Shown here one piece after another: positions 7,034 through 14,049 of a stretch of DNA of 14,116 nt (within the stretch, counting starts at the first letter, position 1; each line of letters begins with the position of its first letter). The stretch comes from Zymomonas sp. (GTDB lineage Bacteria; Pseudomonadota; Alphaproteobacteria; Sphingomonadales; Sphingomonadaceae), in assembly GCF_020216885.1 (NCBI RefSeq), contig NZ_JAIWON010000117.1, positions 1 through 14,116 of the forward strand. Reading direction: 5' to 3'. Under the pieces are notes generated by a model. That model did no database searches, was not told where the DNA came from, and was given only the letters and a program-made list of their open reading frames with translations. A program made the position numbers and the translations under genes.

Positions 7034-8095
7034 TTGAAGCGTAAAATGTTTGGCCTGACAGCCATCATTGTTATCGTTGTGGCTCTCCTTTCTTGGAGTG
7101 CTTACCATGCTTCAACACCGACTATTTCGGGACGAAAGGTGACGGATAGCCGCGGCCATCAGATCGTTATCCCAGATCATCCCCAGCATTTTGCCGATTT
7201 GTGGTATCCAATAGACGAAGTTATGGTGATGTTGGGTGCCAGCGATAAAATCACCGTTACTGTTGGGAATAAGCCGCTTTTACCTTGGTTATTCCATATG
7301 GCTCCCGATCTTAAAAAAGCCACCGAGATTAAAGGCCTTGTCCCGAATATCGAAACCTTGAAAGCCGCCAATATAGATATTGCAATTACATCAAGTAACT
7401 CACCCGCAACTCCGATTGTCGAAAAATCCGGTATTCCCGTCATCGAGGCCGGTTTTACGGATACAGCCTCTTTTCAAAAGTCGATTTCTTTATTGGCAGA
7501 GGTTGTGAATACTGACGACGCTCGCAAAGCTGCCCAAGATTATACGAACCAGTTGCAACAGGTTGTCGCCTCTGTCCGGTCAAAAACCCATTCCTTAGCC
7601 GTCACCGAGCGTCCTCGCGTGTTACATATCCAGTCTTTATCACCGTTACAGGTGGATGGTGATAAAAGTATCATCAATGAATGGATTACGGTTGCAGGTG
7701 GCCGCAACGCCGCCGAGGCGATTACTGGCAATAAGAAGATCATTTCAGCCGAGCAATTAGCCCAGTGGAATCCTGATATTATCATTTTAGGGCGGTCATG
7801 TCGTGATCTCCCGAAAAAGGATGGCTCCCCGATTTCTTCAGTCTGGTATGATTTACGGGCAGTCAAAGAAGGAAGAGTCTATCGTAATCCGGCAGGTGCT
7901 TTTGCATGGGATCGTTATGGTCTGGAATATCCGCTGCAACTGCAATGGGCTGCCCAACTATTCCATCCGTCTCTTTTCCCGTCATTGGATATCCGCCAAG
8001 AAACAACGGATTTTTATAGACGCTATCTTCATTATGCCCCTAGCCGTGAAGAGGTGGAGGCCATTCTGGCGGCTTTACCGCCAAAGAACGCCTAG
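7034..8095 (+). CDS. ABC transporter substrate-binding protein, FecB/BtuF type
   Basis: A 353-residue periplasmic binding protein of the TroA/Peripla_BP_2 superfamily, which hands metal chelates or corrinoids to the FecCD-type permease encoded next. The start is TTG at 7034 with GGGGA 6-7 bases upstream; the in-frame ATG at 7046 is too far from that site. Residues 6-24 form a hydrophobic signal or anchor after MKRK; there is no lipobox Cys, so it is either cleaved near AYHA or stays tethered. The mature chain starts with the family pattern GRKVTDSRGHQIVIPDHPQ (33-51) and has the helical-backbone two-lobe layout, with WNPDIIILG before the last lobe and AFAWDRYGLEYPLQLQWAA near the end. It resembles iron-complex and H. 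pylori CeuE-like nickel/iron proteins. The substrate is uncertain: ferric siderophore, haem, cobalamin and nickel are all possible. Confidence 0.88.
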   Translation: MKRKMFGLTAIIVIVVALLSWSAYHASTPTISGRKVTDSRGHQIVIPDHPQHFADLWYPIDEVMVMLGASDKITVTVGNKPLLPWLFHMAPDLKKATEIKGLVPNIETLKAANIDIAITSSNSPATPIVEKSGIPVIEAGFTDTASFQKSISLLAEVVNTDDARKAAQDYTNQLQQVVASVRSKTHSLAVTERPRVLHIQSLSPLQVDGDKSIINEWITVAGGRNAAEAITGNKKIISAEQLAQWNPDIIILGRSCRDLPKKDGSPISSVWYDLRAVKEGRVYRNPAGAFAWDRYGLEYPLQLQWAAQLFHPSLFPSLDIRQETTDFYRRYLHYAPSREEVEAILAALPPKNA

Positions 8096-8101
8096 AAAGA
8101 G

Positions 8102-9115
8102 ATGCGGTTTCGCCATAGCCCTTTTCTAAGCCTTTCCTGTCTTGGGCTGTGTTTCGCTTTGGCGGTATTTTCTCTTTTTATGGGTCGGTTTTCCTTTTCT
8201 CCTTCCGAATTATGGCAAAGCCTTTCCTATCTTGGGCAAACGGCCTCATCCAGCCGAATGGAAACAATCCATTCTATTTTTTGGCAATCCCGATTACCGC
8301 GTATTCTTGCCGCGCTTTGCGTCGGTGCTGCCCTTTCAACATCGGGGGCTGCCTATCAGGCTATTTTCAGAAACCCACTGGTTTCTCCCGGATTATTAGG
8401 TGTTTTGGCGGGTTCCGGTTTTGGGGCGGCTTTATCTATTATCGCCGGTTTTAATCCGATGTTGACCCAGATTTGTGCTTTCTTAGGCGGTATCTCTGCG
8501 GTTTTAATTTCGATTTTAGTCCAAAGAATATTAGGACAAAATTCGGTTTTAATCCTTATTTTCGGCGGCCTGATCAGTGCGGCTTTTTTTACGGCGCTCT
8601 TATCTATTCTGAAATATGTTGCCGATCCCGAAAGCCAGTTACCTGATATTGTCTTTTGGTTATTGGGTAGCCTGACACAAATCAGTTCAACCCAGCTTGC
8701 GATGGTTTCTCTTCCCGTGTCAGGCGGTATTTTGGGTTTATCCTTGGCTGGAAGGCTGCTGGATGCGTTATCTATGGGGGATGATGAGGCCTGCACCCTT
8801 GGGGTATCTGTCTATTATATCCGCTATTCTGTCATTGCGGTGGCGACAATGTTGGCGGCTTTAACCGTGTCGATGGCGGGTATGATTGGTTGGGTTGGGC
8901 TGGTTGTTCCGCATATTGCCCGCGTGATAGGAGGCACAAGTAATCAGAGAGTTATTCATCTAAGTGCGATTATCGGGGCGATTTTCTTGCTGTTATCGGA
9001 TGATCTGGCGCGTTGTCTTTCCCCTGAAGAAATACCAGTCGGCATTATTACTGATCTGGTGGGATGCCTATTATTTTTATGGGTTCTGGCTTCCTCGCGT
9101 GAAATATCCCTATGA
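8102..9115 (+). CDS. ABC transporter permease, FecCD/BtuC family
   Basis: A 337-residue inner-membrane permease of the size and hydrophobicity of BtuC/FhuB-type subunits (about 10 transmembrane helices, dimeric in the complex). The signature after TM1-2 is clear: QSRLPRILAALCVGAALSTSG, then YQAIFRNPLVSPGLLGV. Further on are GMIGWVGLVVPHIAR, the segment that contacts the ATPase, and DLARCLSPEEIPVGIITDL, where family members usually have an Arg/Pro-rich PxELPVGIVT. ATG 8102 lies 6 bp after the stop of the binding-protein gene, with AAAGAG just before it. Its TGA overlaps the ATPase start as ATGA. It works with its two neighbours as a class II importer across the inner membrane. Confidence 0.94.
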   Translation: MRFRHSPFLSLSCLGLCFALAVFSLFMGRFSFSPSELWQSLSYLGQTASSSRMETIHSIFWQSRLPRILAALCVGAALSTSGAAYQAIFRNPLVSPGLLGVLAGSGFGAALSIIAGFNPMLTQICAFLGGISAVLISILVQRILGQNSVLILIFGGLISAAFFTALLSILKYVADPESQLPDIVFWLLGSLTQISSTQLAMVSLPVSGGILGLSLAGRLLDALSMGDDEACTLGVSVYYIRYSVIAVATMLAALTVSMAGMIGWVGLVVPHIARVIGGTSNQRVIHLSAIIGAIFLLLSDDLARCLSPEEIPVGIITDLVGCLLFLWVLASSREISL

Positions 9116-9864
9116 CCCTGTTACAGGCCAGAAATCTTCGCTATCGGCGGCAAAAAACTGTTATTTTGGATGGTATTAGCCTTTCTTTTCACCAAGGCGA
9201 ATTGACGGCTTTACTGGGTATCAATGGTGCTGGAAAATCGACTTTATTACGCTTGTTGTTAGGGTTGATGCCGCCGGATGAAGGCGACATTTTTCTTCAA
9301 AATAAACCGTTGAAAGCGATCAGCCGGAAAGCAATCGCGCGCTATATTGCCTATGTCCCACAGGAACATAAGGCTGTTTTCCCTTATACCGTGGAAGAAG
9401 TCGTTTCGCTTGGTAGGCTGCCTTATATTGCTTTCGGGCAAAATCTGTCTCTGGCTGATAAACAGGCCGTGAAGCAGGCTTTGGATTATCTCAATATCGC
9501 CTCTTTATCCGCACGCCCTTATACCGAGCTTTCTGGGGGGGAAAGGCAAAGCGTCCTTTTGGCGCGGGCTTTGGCGCAAGGTTCGCCAATTCTGGTTTTG
9601 GATGAGCCGGAAACCGGTCTTGATTTCGGGCAACAGCTTCGCTTGGCTGTTTTGCTCCAAAAACTGGCCGATGAAGGCTATTGTATAGTGGCAACGACAC
9701 ATGACCCTTTGCGAGCGCGCCAGATATTTTCGCGGGCTGTCTTGTTACAGCGGGGGCGGATTATTGCAGATGGTGCGCCACGATCGGTTTTAACCCGATC
9801 AGCGATAGAAGCCCTCTATAATATTGATGAAAATATCGCTTTATCATGGGAATCCGTTGAATAA
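9112..9864 (+). CDS. ABC transporter ATP-binding protein, FecE/BtuD type
   Basis: A 250-residue cytoplasmic ATPase that powers the importer. All motifs are intact: Walker A GINGAGKST at 36-44, Q-loop Q84 in YVPQEH, signature LSGGERQ at 140-146, Walker B ILVLDEPE at 160-167 with the catalytic Glu, D-loop GLD at 169-171, and H-loop His197 in TTHD. The start overlaps the permease stop (ATGA), which indicates translational coupling and fixed stoichiometry. It is the last gene of the three-gene operon; a short hairpin with a T-run follows. No outer-membrane TonB receptor or exbBD genes are in the window, so the substrate must cross the outer membrane through something encoded elsewhere. Confidence 0.95.
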   Translation: MTLLQARNLRYRRQKTVILDGISLSFHQGELTALLGINGAGKSTLLRLLLGLMPPDEGDIFLQNKPLKAISRKAIARYIAYVPQEHKAVFPYTVEEVVSLGRLPYIAFGQNLSLADKQAVKQALDYLNIASLSARPYTELSGGERQSVLLARALAQGSPILVLDEPETGLDFGQQLRLAVLLQKLADEGYCIVATTHDPLRARQIFSRAVLLQRGRIIADGAPRSVLTRSAIEALYNIDENIALSWESVE

Positions 9865-9889
9865 AAAATGCCTTATCAGGGCTTTTTTA
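9864..9889 (+). terminator. Probable terminator of the ABC operon
   Basis: An A-run followed by GCC (9870-9872), loop, GGC (9880-9882) and six T forms a short hairpin that extends by A:T pairs across a mismatch. The GC core is only 3 bp, so it is moderate at best, but position and T-run fit an operon end. Confidence 0.5.
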
Positions 9890-9929
9890 TTTTCCTTGGC
9901 GATCGGGAATAGCGCTCAATCTAAAAATC

Positions 9930-9960
9930 TTGCTGTCCAATAGCCGATGCCCGCTATAAA
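9930..9960 (+). promoter_or_regulatory. Weak promoter candidate for the PhnA-like gene
   Basis: TTGCTG (9930-9935) and TATAAA (9955-9960) are 19 bp apart, slightly long for sigma70. They lie 36 bp before the ATG at 9997. Confidence 0.35.
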
Positions 9961-9996
9961 CGGATAACGAAAACCCAAAAATGAGGAGATTTTATT

Positions 9997-10290
9997 ATGG
10001 CGAAGAAGCCGAAAAAGCAGAAATGGGATTGGGAAGAAGATAACGACACGGTCGTTTCCGAAGAAGATAGCGATCAGCCGACCGTTAAAGACAGCAATGG
10101 CACCCCGCTTGCGAATGGCGACAGTGTTCTGTTGATTAAAGATTTAAAAGTCAAAGGAGCAGGGCAAACGTTGAAACGTGGAACGGTTATCAAAAATATC
10201 CGTCTGACCTCTGATCCTGAAGAAATCGATTGCCGCACATCGGATATTAAGGGTTTGGTGCTTAGAACCGAATTCGTTCGCAAGCGTTAG
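9997..10290 (+). CDS. PhnA/YjdM-domain protein lacking the zinc ribbon
   Basis: A 97-residue protein with a clear ribosome site (GAGGAG about 8 bases before ATG). Residues 29-97 match the C-terminal domain of E. coli YjdM (formerly PhnA): KDSNGTPLANGDSV, IKDLKVKGAGQTLKRGT, KNIRL and EFVRKR. The E. coli protein has about 30 extra N-terminal residues with a four-Cys zinc ribbon; here that part is replaced by a charged Lys-rich then Asp/Glu-rich segment (MAKKPKKQKW onward) without Cys. The protein's only Cys is at 79. Despite the old name there is no evidence that YjdM degrades phosphonates, and no phn genes are near. It should be cytosolic and is monocistronic. Function unknown. Confidence 0.85.
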   Translation: MAKKPKKQKWDWEEDNDTVVSEEDSDQPTVKDSNGTPLANGDSVLLIKDLKVKGAGQTLKRGTVIKNIRLTSDPEEIDCRTSDIKGLVLRTEFVRKR

Positions 10291-10344
10291 TCTTTCCAGT
10301 CAGGCTAGGCCTGTTCTCGTAAGATGATGAAGAATAGCCGCGAA

Positions 10345-10373
10345 TTGTTTTCGGAAGTATTTTTGAAAATAAT
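10345..10373 (+). promoter_or_regulatory. Sigma70-like promoter of the oxidoreductase gene
   Basis: TTGTTT (10345-10350) and AATAAT (10368-10373) have a 17-bp spacer and end 54 bp before the ATG at 10428. Confidence 0.45.
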
Positions 10374-10427
10374 TTGGCGGTTATCTTCCTTTGAAATGTG
10401 ACCAAAAACAATAAAGAGGATGTCTCA

Positions 10428-11504
10428 ATGGTCGAAAAAAAAGAAATCATCAAGGTCGGTCTGATTGGCTATGGTTATGTTGGAAAAACCTTTCATGCGC
10501 CCTTTATTGATGCAGTCGAGGGGCTAGAGCTTTCTGCGATTGTTTCCAGCCATCCCGAAACGGTCAGAGAAGACTGGCCGGATATGGCAGTTTATCCCGA
10601 TATTGATATTATGTTGAGCAATAGCAACGTTGATCTGGTTGTTATTGCAACACCGAATGATACCCATAAGCCCTTGGCTGAAAAGGCTTTGTTGGCAGGT
10701 CGGCATGTGGTGGTCGATAAACCCTTTACCCTGACAACAGAAGATGCCCGTTCTTTGGCGGCGTTAGCTGAAAAAGAAAAGAAATTATTATCAGTTTTCC
10801 AAAATCGTCGTTGGGACAGTGATTTTTTAGGTGTCAAACAAGCGCTTGAAAAAGGCTTGTTGGGTAATATTGCTCAATTTGAATCCCATTTAGACAGATT
10901 TCGCCCCGCTGTTCGCCAAAGATGGAGAGAAGAAGCTGTACCGGGCGGCGGCCTTTGGTATGATCTGGCACCGCATATGGTTGATCAGGCTTTGGATATT
11001 TTCGGATTGCCGGATAATGTTCAGGCCAGCTTTGCTGCCCAGCGTTCCGGTGCAAAAACGACAGATTGGGTGCATGTCATTCTGTCTTATGGTGAAAAAC
11101 GGGTCATTTTACAGGGAAGCATGTTGGTAGCCGGTGGAACAGCCCGTTTTACCCTACATGGCGAAAAAGGCAGCTTGATAAAGCGTTATCCCGATCCGCA
11201 GGAAACGCAGCTTCGTTCTGGCATGAAGCCCTTGGATAAAGATTGGGGCAAGGATGCTGACCCGCTTTTGTTCTGGGATGCTGACGGAAAATCGTCTTCC
11301 TATCCGACGCCTTCAGGTGACCAAACACAATATTACCGCGAAATTTATGCAGCCCTGACGGGTGCGGCTTCTAATCCAGTAACGCCAATACAGGCTATTG
11401 CCGTTATGGCTGTGATCGAAGCCGCCATTTTGTCGAACCAGTCGGGTGAAAGAATTGCCCCTGATTTGACCAATGCTGAAAAACAGGCTTTTGATAAAAA
11501 ATAG
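10428..11504 (+). CDS. Gfo/Idh/MocA oxidoreductase, YdgJ/IolW type
   Basis: A 358-residue NAD(P)-dependent dehydrogenase. I take ATG 10428, since AGAGGA lies 7 bases before it; a GTG 30 bases upstream in the same frame has no such site. Residues 9-40 form the Rossmann start with GLIGYGYVGK (11-20). ATPNDTH (74-80) and VVVDKPF (94-100) follow, with Lys98 as the conserved catalytic Lys. The substrate domain has NRRWDSDF (127-133), DRFRP (156-160) and WYDLAPHMVDQA (177-188), where Asp179 and His183 are the expected proton-relay residues. It is similar along its length to E. coli YdgJ and B. subtilis IolW, the latter an NADP-dependent scyllo-inositol dehydrogenase. The real substrate is unknown; inositols or other polyols/sugars fit. 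No inositol catabolism genes are adjacent, and it appears to be transcribed alone. Confidence 0.9.
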   Translation: MVEKKEIIKVGLIGYGYVGKTFHAPFIDAVEGLELSAIVSSHPETVREDWPDMAVYPDIDIMLSNSNVDLVVIATPNDTHKPLAEKALLAGRHVVVDKPFTLTTEDARSLAALAEKEKKLLSVFQNRRWDSDFLGVKQALEKGLLGNIAQFESHLDRFRPAVRQRWREEAVPGGGLWYDLAPHMVDQALDIFGLPDNVQASFAAQRSGAKTTDWVHVILSYGEKRVILQGSMLVAGGTARFTLHGEKGSLIKRYPDPQETQLRSGMKPLDKDWGKDADPLLFWDADGKSSSYPTPSGDQTQYYREIYAALTGAASNPVTPIQAIAVMAVIEAAILSNQSGERIAPDLTNAEKQAFDKK

Positions 11505-11515
11505 ATTTTATTCTG

Positions 11516-11551
11516 GGGGAGAGGAAAGGGAGAATCATCTGACCTCTCTCC
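11516..11551 (+). terminator. Hairpin after the oxidoreductase gene
   Basis: GGGGAGAGG (11516-11524) pairs with CCTCTCTCC (11543-11551): 9 bp with one G:T and an 18-base loop. It has no T-run of its own but is followed directly by a second hairpin, so the two may act together. Confidence 0.4.
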
Positions 11552-11552
11552 G

Positions 11553-11584
11553 ATCATAAAATCAGGGGTGATTTTATCATTTTA
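11553..11584 (+). terminator. Terminator of the oxidoreductase transcript
   Basis: ATCATAAAATCA (11553-11564) pairs with TGATTTTATCAT (11569-11580) at 11 of 12 positions around a GGGG loop, followed by TTTTA. The long AT stem with a tetraloop and a T-rich tail fits intrinsic termination. Confidence 0.6.
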
Positions 11585-11654
11585 CTATTCTGTTTTTTCT
11601 TTTTTCGGTAATAAAAAGAGACCCTAAATGTAAAATTGAATAAAAAATAAACCC

Positions 11655-11684
11655 TTGTTTTTTATAATAAAAAACAATTTTTTT
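11655..11684. repeat. Perfect 23-base AT palindrome with T-run
   Basis: TTGTTTTTTAT (11655-11665), a central A, then ATAAAAAACAA (11667-11677) is a perfect 11-bp inverted repeat, followed by seven T. A second dyad, GAAAAAT/ATTTTTC, lies at 11719-11738. They sit in a very AT-rich stretch before apbE and could be an operator, part of the promoter or a second terminator. Confidence 0.5.
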
Positions 11685-11839
11685 GATATTTTTAATTATT
11701 AAATTTCATTTTTAACTTGAAAAATCTTGCAATTTTTCTCAATCGTTGTCTTAATGGATAGCCGAAATAACGCTTGGCGCTTGTTGCAGTACGCCATTCA
11801 GGCTATAATTTCCCCAATAGTAAATATGGATATTGGATT

Positions 11840-12886
11840 ATGAATGCAGCTGATAATTTAACTGTTTCGGCACCACTCTTTCGGCAAGTGACCCGCCGCC
11901 GTGCGATTGCTTTATCAGCTGTAGCGGCTGGCGTTGCAGCCGCACCTTTTCTGTTCAAGCTTGGGATGGGGGGCGATCTCCGCGAAATTGTCTGGCATGG
12001 AACGACTTTAGGCGCGCCTTCGACCATCAAGCTTTATCATAAAGATGAAGCGGTTGCCCAAAAGGCGATTGATGCGGCGCGTAAGGAGCTGGATCGGCTG
12101 GAATCCATTTTTAGTATTTATCGGGCAGATTCAGTCCTTAGCCGATTAAATACTACGGGGCGTATTGATAAGGCACCCGTTGAATTTATGGATTTGCTGG
12201 GTACGGCTTTGAATATTGCCAAATTGACGGATGGCATTTTTGATCCAACGATCCAGCCTTTGTGGTCTTTGTATTTCAATCATTTTATGCAGGAAAAGCC
12301 TGACCCTGCTGGCCCTGCGAAATCGGCTATTCAACAGGCCATGACCAAAATTGGTTGGCAACAGATCAATATCAATGCGGCTAATCGAAGCGTGGCCTTT
12401 GCGCGTCCTGATATGGCGCTGACCCTAAACAGTATCGGGCAGGGCTATATTACTGATCGGGTATCAGATGTTCTGCGGCAACATGGTTTTGATTCCATGT
12501 TGGTCGATATGGGCGAGCCGCGTGCTTTAAAATCCCGTCCAGATGGCAAAGCGTGGCATATCGGTATTGCCAATCCGGCCGATCCGTCACAGGCGATTGC
12601 CGAAGTCAATGTCCGTGACAAATGCGTAGCGACTTCTGGTGGATATGGCACCTTATTCGATGACAATGGTAAATTCACCCATATCATCAACCCAAAAACC
12701 GGTTTGACGGCACCGGCTTTGATGGGGGTTTCTGTCATTGCGCCAAACGCCACGATTGGTGATAGCTTGTCTACTGCGATGTTGTTAGTTCCAACCGAAC
12801 AACGGCGGCCTTTATTGGTGGCAGGCGGTGGCGACAAAGCCATCTTTGTCACGCCGAATGGCGTCAGTCAGATTATTGAGGCGTAA
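11840..12886 (+). CDS. apbE: FAD:protein FMN transferase ApbE
   Basis: A 348-residue enzyme that uses FAD and Mg2+ to attach FMN covalently to Ser/Thr of exported targets such as RnfG/RnfD and NqrB/C. I take ATG 11840, because it places a twin-arginine-like signal at the N-terminus: TRRRAIALSAVAAG at residues 18-31, followed by a hydrophobic stretch to about 39. A TTG 66 bases upstream in the same frame is less likely. Family motifs: DGIFDPTIQPLW (131-142), LNSIGQGYITDRV (196-208), LVDMGEPRAL (221-230, usually with DxGGE), ATSGGYGTLF (264-273), HIINPKTG (281-288) and GDSLSTAML (307-315), where Asp308 is the metal ligand. The chain is full length. It is followed 4 bp later by an rseC-family gene, which points to an Rnf/Rsx-type complex as the client. 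Confidence 0.92.
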   Translation: MNAADNLTVSAPLFRQVTRRRAIALSAVAAGVAAAPFLFKLGMGGDLREIVWHGTTLGAPSTIKLYHKDEAVAQKAIDAARKELDRLESIFSIYRADSVLSRLNTTGRIDKAPVEFMDLLGTALNIAKLTDGIFDPTIQPLWSLYFNHFMQEKPDPAGPAKSAIQQAMTKIGWQQININAANRSVAFARPDMALTLNSIGQGYITDRVSDVLRQHGFDSMLVDMGEPRALKSRPDGKAWHIGIANPADPSQAIAEVNVRDKCVATSGGYGTLFDDNGKFTHIINPKTGLTAPALMGVSVIAPNATIGDSLSTAMLLVPTEQRRPLLVAGGGDKAIFVTPNGVSQIIEA

Positions 12887-12890
12887 AAAG

Positions 12891-13391
12891 ATGAGCGACG
12901 ATTTTTCAAAACTTTCTCCCGTTTTATCGGATGATTTTACCGGAAATACCGCTAATAATCTTGAAAGTTGTGCAAAAGTCGTCGCTGTTGACGGGGATAT
13001 TGTCTGGCTGGAACCGGATATTGCCAGCGGTTGCGCAGGTTGTAGCCATTCAGCCGGATGCCTTTCTGCTTTGACGAAAAAAACACCCGCTGAAAGTCGT
13101 CGCTTCTCGCTTCCGAATGATCATGATTTTGTTTTAGGTGAGCAGGTGATCGTTGCGACCTCTGCTCATTTATTGGTTAAAACGGCTTTGTTCTCTTATG
13201 GTATGCCTTTGCTGACATTGTTGGTTTTTGCCATTTTTGCTAAATATAGCTTGGGCTTTGGGGATGGCTTGGCGGCTTTGGCCAGTTTGTTGGGCTTGGC
13301 GGTTGGCTTTGTCTGTGTTTGGCTGGGTAACCGCTATTTCACCCAAAGAAGCGGAAACAGCCTTCAATTCGTCCGGCGAGTGGCGGGCTAG
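12891..13391 (+). CDS. rseC: RseC/MucC-family membrane protein (SoxR-reducing/Rnf accessory)
   Basis: A 166-residue inner-membrane protein. ATG 12891 is used, with GAGG about 9 bases upstream inside the end of apbE; a longer reading from 12828 would overlap apbE by 59 bp. The N-terminal cytoplasmic part contains Cys48, Cys51 and Cys57 in a CAGCSHSAGC motif, the redox or Fe-S-binding Cys cluster of the family, which usually has one more Cys. Two membrane helices follow at about 97-118 (starting FSYGMPLL) and 126-147, and the chain ends in a short basic tail. RseC proteins modulate sigma-E signalling in E. coli and act with Rsx/Rnf in reducing SoxR. The pairing with apbE fits the second role here. 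Confidence 0.87.
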   Translation: MSDDFSKLSPVLSDDFTGNTANNLESCAKVVAVDGDIVWLEPDIASGCAGCSHSAGCLSALTKKTPAESRRFSLPNDHDFVLGEQVIVATSAHLLVKTALFSYGMPLLTLLVFAIFAKYSLGFGDGLAALASLLGLAVGFVCVWLGNRYFTQRSGNSLQFVRRVAG

Positions 13392-13421
13392 CTTCTCTAT
13401 TCAGAAGAGGCTATTTGTTTT
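13390..13421 (+). terminator. Terminator of the apbE-rseC operon
   Basis: AGCTTCT (13390-13396) pairs with AGAGGCT (13406-13412), 7 bp with one G:T, and is followed by ATTTGTTTT. The stem begins inside the rseC stop codon. Confidence 0.55.
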
Positions 13422-13503
13422 AAAATAATTCAATTTTATATTGTTATTACTGAGAAACCGCAGATACCTTCTAAAGCGCTAGTTTTAATAAGGATATCGG
13501 GTT

Positions 13504-14049
13504 ATGAAAACCGCTCTTCTCGTCATTGATATGCAAATGCTGATGCAGGAAAATATTGATAAAGGGCGCGATTATACAAGTGACAGAATAAAAACCCATA
13601 TTCCGGCCTTATTATCAGCCTTTCGGGCAGCGGATAAGCCTGTCTTCCATATACGGCATCAGCAAGACGAAAAAATGTCGGCAATTTATCCCCTTAAAGA
13701 AAGCTATCAAGCCATGCCTTGCGCTGAAGCGGTCAAAGGCGAAACTGTTTTATATAAAACAACTTCTTCAGCTTTCGCTTCGACTGATTTGGCCGATCGT
13801 CTTCGCAAGGCAGGCATCTCGCGTCTGGTTATTGCCGGAGCTGTCGCGGCTTTTTGTGTCAATTCGACCGTTCGTGCCGGAAAAGATCTCGGCTTTGAGA
13901 TGGTTGTGGTCAAAGATGCGCTATTAAGTTTCGACCTTCCTGCTTATAATCTGTCGGCTCAACACATATTGGATATGACTACAGTGATTTTGGGCGCTGC
14001 TTTTGCTACTGTCATTGATACAAAAAGCGCTCTTGCAAGCTATATTTGA
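13504..14049 (+). CDS. Isochorismatase-family cysteine hydrolase
   Basis: A 181-residue cytosolic enzyme of the cysteine-hydrolase superfamily (nicotinamidase, isochorismatase, YcaC/YecD types). The triad is visible: Asp9 in LLVIDMQ, Lys85 in VLYKTTSSAF and nucleophile Cys118 in GAVAAFCVNSTVRA, which also carries the cis-peptide region. Length and order fit the small single-domain members such as E. coli YecD. It lacks the DxHxxxxH metal-site pattern of nicotinamidases in the stretch after Asp9 (the only early His are at 32 and 49-52), so a nicotinamidase role is less likely. Substrate unknown. ATG 13504 has AAGGAT about 9 bases upstream. It seems monocistronic, downstream of the rseC terminator. 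Confidence 0.88.
   Translation: MKTALLVIDMQMLMQENIDKGRDYTSDRIKTHIPALLSAFRAADKPVFHIRHQQDEKMSAIYPLKESYQAMPCAEAVKGETVLYKTTSSAFASTDLADRLRKAGISRLVIAGAVAAFCVNSTVRAGKDLGFEMVVVKDALLSFDLPAYNLSAQHILDMTTVILGAAFATVIDTKSALASYI

Noticed and set aside
8356..8796. Minus-strand open frame of 146 codons
   Set aside because: It lies wholly inside the permease gene, has no recognisable domain and is a shadow of the hydrophobic coding frame.
10300..10315. CAGG/CCTG dyad after the PhnA-like gene as a terminator
   Set aside because: The stem is only 4 bp and no T-run follows.
11774..11788. TGGC-N5-TTGC near 11775 as a sigma54 promoter for apbE
   Set aside because: The GG to GC spacing is two bases short of the strict -24/-12 requirement.
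12445..12852. Minus-strand open frame of 135 codons
   Set aside because: It is antisense to apbE, which has clear motifs throughout; the composition is that of a shadow frame.
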